From JAVKSM01 sp039583705 (GTDB lineage Bacteria; Actinomycetota; Actinomycetes; Mycobacteriales; Pseudonocardiaceae), in the NCBI GenBank assembly GCA_039583705.1, contig JAVKSM010000102.1, positions 1-11,873 of the forward strand: 11,873 bases of DNA, written 5' to 3'. Position numbers and translations under genes: made by a program. A model generated the notes under the pieces. That model ran no database searches. It had not been told where the DNA came from and was given only the letters and a program-made list of their open reading frames with translations. Position 1 is the first letter of the stretch, and each line of letters begins with the position of its first letter. Positions 9,444-11,873 of this stretch are shown here, piece after piece.

Positions 9444-9468
9444 CCCGGTCTTCGCGGCGAGGCCCGGG
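9444..9468. terminator. Hairpin between convergent hydrolase remnant and PLD gene
   Basis: CCCGG (9444-9448) pairs with CCGGG (9464-9468), and inside it CTTCG (9450-9454) pairs with CGAGG (9458-9462) with one G-T pair. A single T/C mismatch separates the two stems and the loop is CGG. The hairpin starts 2 bp after the stop codon of the hydrolase remnant and ends 2 bp before that of the PLD-like gene, as expected for a bidirectional terminator. There is no T run, which is usual in high-GC actinomycetes. Confidence 0.55.
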
Positions 9469-9470
9469 CG

Positions 9471-10754
9471 CTATATCGACTGTCGGATCAGCTCGGTCGC
9501 CTGCTCCCGGGCTCGCTTCAGCAGCGGCCGGCGGCTCCAGCTCCGGAAGTCCATCTCCTGTGAGACCGCCAGGTCGTCGTGAAAGTGCCGCTCCAGCTCG
9601 GCCACCGCGCCTGCATCCTGCACAGATAGGTTGATCTCATCGTTCAGTGACAGGGAGCGGTTGTCGAAGTTGCTGGAGCCGACGTTCGCCCAGACACCGT
9701 CGATCGTGATCACCTTGGCGTGCATCTTGGCCTGCTGGTACTCGAAGATCCGCACTCCGGACTCGAGCAGCCTCCCGTAGGAGAGCTGGCCTGCCGTGCG
9801 CCCGACCTGCTTGTCCTGGTGGACGCCCCCGGTGAGGATGCGGACGTCCACTCCCCGGCTTGCGGCGGCGCACAGGGCGTCGACGAAGGCGCGCCGCGGG
9901 GCGAAGAAGGCGGTCGTCACCCACAATCGCTCCTTTGCCGCGACCACGGCGGCCCAGAGCATCTCCTCCAGCCCCCGCGTCCCGCTGGTCGCCACGGTGC
10001 GCGCTACCTGGACCGGTACCCCGTCGTCGAAACCGTCGATGTCGGGGAAGTGCAAGGCGGAGAGCAGCGAGGACGTCGCCTCGGTCCAGTTCTCGAGGAA
10101 GGCGCCCAGCACCTCGCGGACAGCCGGCCCCTCGATGCGAAGGTGGGTCTCCCGTTCGTGCTCGGGGTCCCCGGCGTTCCCGTCCCACTCCTCGGCGATC
10201 CCGACGCCGCCCACGAACCCGACCTTGCCGTCGACGACGATAAGCCGACGGTGCATGCGCTTGTTGAGCTTCTGCAGGTTGTACCAGTGGGGTGGACGGA
10301 ACCAGACGACTGTCGCTCCCGCCGTGCGCATGTGCTCGATGAGCCCACGGTCCATCGTGGTACAGCCCTCCGCGTCGAGCAGCACGTTCACCTCGATGCC
10401 CTCGCGGGCCCTGGCCGCCAGGACATCGGCGAACGTGGGGGCGATGTCGCCCGCCCAGTAGATGTACGTGGAGAAGTTGACGCTGTGCCTCGCGGAGTTG
10501 ATTGCCTCCACCATGGCGGGGAAGATCTCGCGCCCGTTGCGCAGGATCGTGAGCCGGTTGCCTTCCCGCCGGGGCGCCTGGGCGAGTGCCTCGACCAGGC
10601 CGGCAAACTGGGCGCTGCCCACCGCGGGCGGGTCGGGAAGATCGTATCCCTCGCCGGCGGCGCGCCGGTACCTCGCGACGTTGTACGCGTAAGCCCCGGC
10701 CAGGCCCAGACCGGCGCCCACGGCGGATCCCTTGATCACAGTCACCCTCTTCAC
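9471..10754 (-). CDS. Phospholipase D/cardiolipin synthase-like protein
   Basis: A 427-residue PLD-superfamily protein. GTG 10754 is chosen because a perfect GGAGG (10762-10766) lies 7 nt upstream; the longer open frame upstream to 11072 has no such signal. Residues about 4-24 form an N-terminal membrane segment, placing the enzyme at the membrane. Two PLD modules follow. The second has a canonical HKD motif in MHAKVITID (H345, K347, D352) followed by GSSNFDNRS. The first reads MHRRLIVVDG (H168, D175) with Arg at position 170 where Lys is usual, then GFVGGVGIAEEW. By family the enzyme would form or hydrolyse phosphodiester bonds, for example joining two phosphatidylglycerols or phosphatidylglycerol with CDP-diacylglycerol to make cardiolipin. 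The Lys-to-Arg change makes the exact reaction uncertain. It appears to be a single-gene unit. Confidence 0.9.
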   Translation of the reverse strand: MKRVTVIKGSAVGAGLGLAGAYAYNVARYRRAAGEGYDLPDPPAVGSAQFAGLVEALAQAPRREGNRLTILRNGREIFPAMVEAINSARHSVNFSTYIYWAGDIAPTFADVLAARAREGIEVNVLLDAEGCTTMDRGLIEHMRTAGATVVWFRPPHWYNLQKLNKRMHRRLIVVDGKVGFVGGVGIAEEWDGNAGDPEHERETHLRIEGPAVREVLGAFLENWTEATSSLLSALHFPDIDGFDDGVPVQVARTVATSGTRGLEEMLWAAVVAAKERLWVTTAFFAPRRAFVDALCAAASRGVDVRILTGGVHQDKQVGRTAGQLSYGRLLESGVRIFEYQQAKMHAKVITIDGVWANVGSSNFDNRSLSLNDEINLSVQDAGAVAELERHFHDDLAVSQEMDFRSWSRRPLLKRAREQATELIRQSI

Positions 10755-10818
10755 GTCTCGGCCTCCGTCCTCGCATAGCGCCGGGAATCGCCAAGGATCA
10801 GGCGACAGGCGCAACAAT

Positions 10819-10837
10819 GCGGAACAACGTTGTCCGC
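10819..10837. promoter_or_regulatory. Palindrome upstream of the PLD-like gene, possible operator
   Basis: The perfect 10-bp palindrome ACAACGTTGT (10824-10833) is flanked by GCGG (10819-10822) and CCGC (10834-10837), complementary arms with one extra A on the left. The whole 19-bp element is symmetric apart from that base and lies 65-83 bp upstream of the GTG start. Size and symmetry suit a dimeric repressor such as a TetR-family protein. No clear -35/-10 pair was found nearby, so its role is inferred from symmetry and position. Confidence 0.4.
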
Positions 10838-11119
10838 TCCAGCTTGAGCCCGCTTTGAGCCACAGCGGTGACACTACGAGAAAGGCCCGACGGCCACCAT
10901 CGAGCGCTCCGATGTCCGGTGAACGGCGCGGACGGCCGTCGTTGCCGTGCGGGGCCGCTACCGGCGGGTACGGTTCCGCCCGCCACAGCGCGGCGGGTGA
11001 GAGCCCGGGGGGCTTGCGAGGCCGGGAAGGGCTTGGGAGGCGCGGGAGCGCGATGGCCAAGACCACCACCAACCGACACCAGTCCCATCGCCGAGGTTTA
11101 CACTACTCGCGGATTCGGG
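10838..11119. other. Intergenic stretch with one GC hairpin
   Basis: No gene is recognised between the PLD gene upstream region and the helicase remnant. One strong hairpin is visible: CGCCCGCC (10977-10984) with GGCGGGTG (10992-10999), including one G-T pair, around a 7-nt loop. It could end transcription from the helicase remnant side, about 120 bp past that gene's stop. Open frames here lack ribosome binding sites and family resemblance. Confidence 0.4.
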
Positions 11120-11760
11120 TCAGAATGGTGGCCTTCCCCGGCTCCACATCTCGGTCCAGTCACCGCGCAGCCCGGTCGCGGCGAAGTCAACGAACTCGAA
11201 CCCGGCGAACGGGTCGGCAGGTACCGCACCTCGTCCGCGCTCGGGCCCGCCGCCGACACCCGGACGAGGGCCAGCCGGTAGCGGCCTGCGGAGTTCTTGG
11301 CGTACAGCACCTCGTTGCGGGTGAGGTGGAAGTCCTCCGGTCATGAGGCGGGTCATGAGGTCCTCGGAACGGGACAGTTGGTCCATGCGCGCGATGAGCA
11401 TCGGGTGCCGCTCGAAGACGTTGCCGTCGACGGTCGCGTCCACGAGTTGGCGGGTGAGCAGCTCGAAGCGCAGACCGAACTTCTCGGCCAGCTCCTCCTG
11501 CCACTGCTCGACCAGGGCTCCGGGCGCCACGACGAGGCAGCGCGCGACGCCGCCGCGGAGGGTCAGCTCCTTGACGTACAGCCCGGCCATGATCGTCTTT
11601 CCGAGCCGGGATCGTCGGCGAGCAGGAACCGCAGCGGCGTGCGAGGGAGCAGCTCGCCGTACACGGCCTGGATCTGGTGCGGCAGGGCGGCCAGGTCGCT
11701 GGTGGTCACCGCGAGCATCGGATCGAAACGGGTCGCTCCCCGCGCCGCTTCGCTCGCCTC
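11120..11760 (-). pseudogene. SNF2-type helicase with DUF3883 C-terminus, internally deleted remnant
   Basis: The minus strand begins with RFDPMLAVTTSDLAALPHQI and LPRTPLRFLLADDPG, the Q-motif region and start of the P-loop of an SNF2/DEAD-like helicase. A base is missing near 11601-11606, exactly in Walker A, so the frame is lost; one base over it continues GKTIMAGLYVKELTLRGG and then CLVVAPGALVEQWQEELAEKFG and MLIARMDQLSRSEDL (motif Ia/Ib region). Near 11345 the sequence jumps, in another frame, to DFHLTRNEVLYAKNSAGRYRLAL, a DUF3883 (NOV C-terminal) domain. After a further missing base near 11214-11219 it ends DPFAGFEFVDFAATG and stops at 11120-11122. Intact relatives are several hundred residues longer, so the DEAH motif and helicase C domain are deleted. 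Such helicases occur in restriction-like phage defence islands. Confidence 0.8.
11339..11360. repeat. 10-bp direct repeat at the helicase deletion junction
   Basis: GGTCATGAGG occurs at 11339-11348 and again at 11351-11360, a 12-bp period. It lies where the helicase N-terminal sequence meets the DUF3883 sequence. On the minus strand GAGGAC also occurs on both sides of the junction (in SEDL and in EDFHL). These repeats may mark the recombination or slippage that removed the helicase core. Confidence 0.6.
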
Positions 11761-11788
11761 AGCGCGTCGTGGGTGGGCAGCGGCCCGC

Positions 11789-11873
11789 CTACCGGGCCGA
11801 GGGGAAGCGGGGTGGGCGCTTCTCGCGGAGCGCGGCGGCGCCCTCGACGACATCGGGGCCCAGGAAGCTCAGC
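11789..11873 (-). CDS. Enoyl-CoA hydratase/isomerase (crotonase), C-terminal end only
   Basis: Entering from the right edge, the minus strand encodes 27 residues, LSFLGPDVVEGAAALREKR followed by PPRFPSAR, ending at TAG 11789-11791. This fits the typical crotonase C-terminus, where a phenylalanine-rich helix is followed by EG-x-x-A-F/L-x-EKR-x-P-x-F. The active-site part lies outside the window, so substrate and intactness cannot be judged. The helicase remnant begins about 30-70 bp after its stop without its own N-terminal region, as if inserted or deleted up to the end of this gene. Confidence 0.75.
   Translation of the reverse strand, partial: LSFLGPDVVEGAAALREKRPPRFPSAR

Noticed and set aside
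9720..10778. Plus-strand frame of 352 codons antisense to the PLD-like gene
   Set aside because: Shadow frame in high-GC DNA with no recognisable motifs.
9471..11760. A DISARM-type defence system (PLD protein plus helicase)
   Set aside because: The PLD protein has a membrane anchor and cardiolipin-synthase-like architecture, has its own ribosome binding site 365 bp away from the helicase remnant, and no methylase or DUF1998 gene is present.

Overview
The window is high-GC DNA with actinomycete-type genes (a geosmin synthase, an EshA-type encapsulin, an HTH/TPR regulator, GTG starts and TAnnnT-type promoters). This points to Streptomyces or a related filamentous actinobacterium. The genus cannot be fixed from the sequence alone.

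Layout. (1) 1-2676 is an accessory-looking block: a small hypothetical gene on the minus strand that leaves the left edge and carries an apparent frameshift, a divergent HTH/TPR regulator (512-2134, +), and a convergent GNAT acetyltransferase (2119-2676, -) that overlaps the regulator by 16 bp and has a well-formed promoter for a leaderless transcript. (2) 2906-7652 is the core of the window, a minus-strand operon read right to left. It holds a family 2B encapsulin shell protein with a cyclic-nucleotide-binding-like domain (EshA type, 7507-6092), then 8 bp later a two-domain germacradienol/geosmin synthase (6083-3831), then 91 bp later a DUF4239 membrane protein (3739-2966). A candidate -35/-10 pair lies upstream and a hairpin with a short T run lies downstream. 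(3) 7653-9442 is decayed DNA on the plus strand: a broken, truncated DUF2064/TIGR04282 transferase followed by a multiply frameshifted epoxide-hydrolase-like alpha/beta-hydrolase. (4) 9471-10754 (-) is an intact phospholipase D/cardiolipin synthase-like protein with an N-terminal membrane segment. A terminator-like hairpin separates it from the hydrolase remnant. (5) 11120-11873 (-) holds a deletion remnant of an SNF2-type helicase with a DUF3883 C-terminus, and the last 27 codons of an enoyl-CoA hydratase-like gene at the right edge.

How the genes may work together. Family 2B encapsulins are known to be linked to terpene cyclases, classically 2-methylisoborneol synthase. Here the shell gene is immediately followed, within translational-coupling distance, by geosmin synthase. 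The synthase carries the peptide GLGTSAARI twice, once after each catalytic domain in regions predicted to be flexible. The N-terminal arm of the shell protein carries a near copy, LGTAAARN. I infer a geosmin-producing nanocompartment in which this peptide is a cargo-docking or arm-mimicking signal. The DUF4239 protein may provide a membrane function in the same operon, but nothing in the sequence shows what it does.
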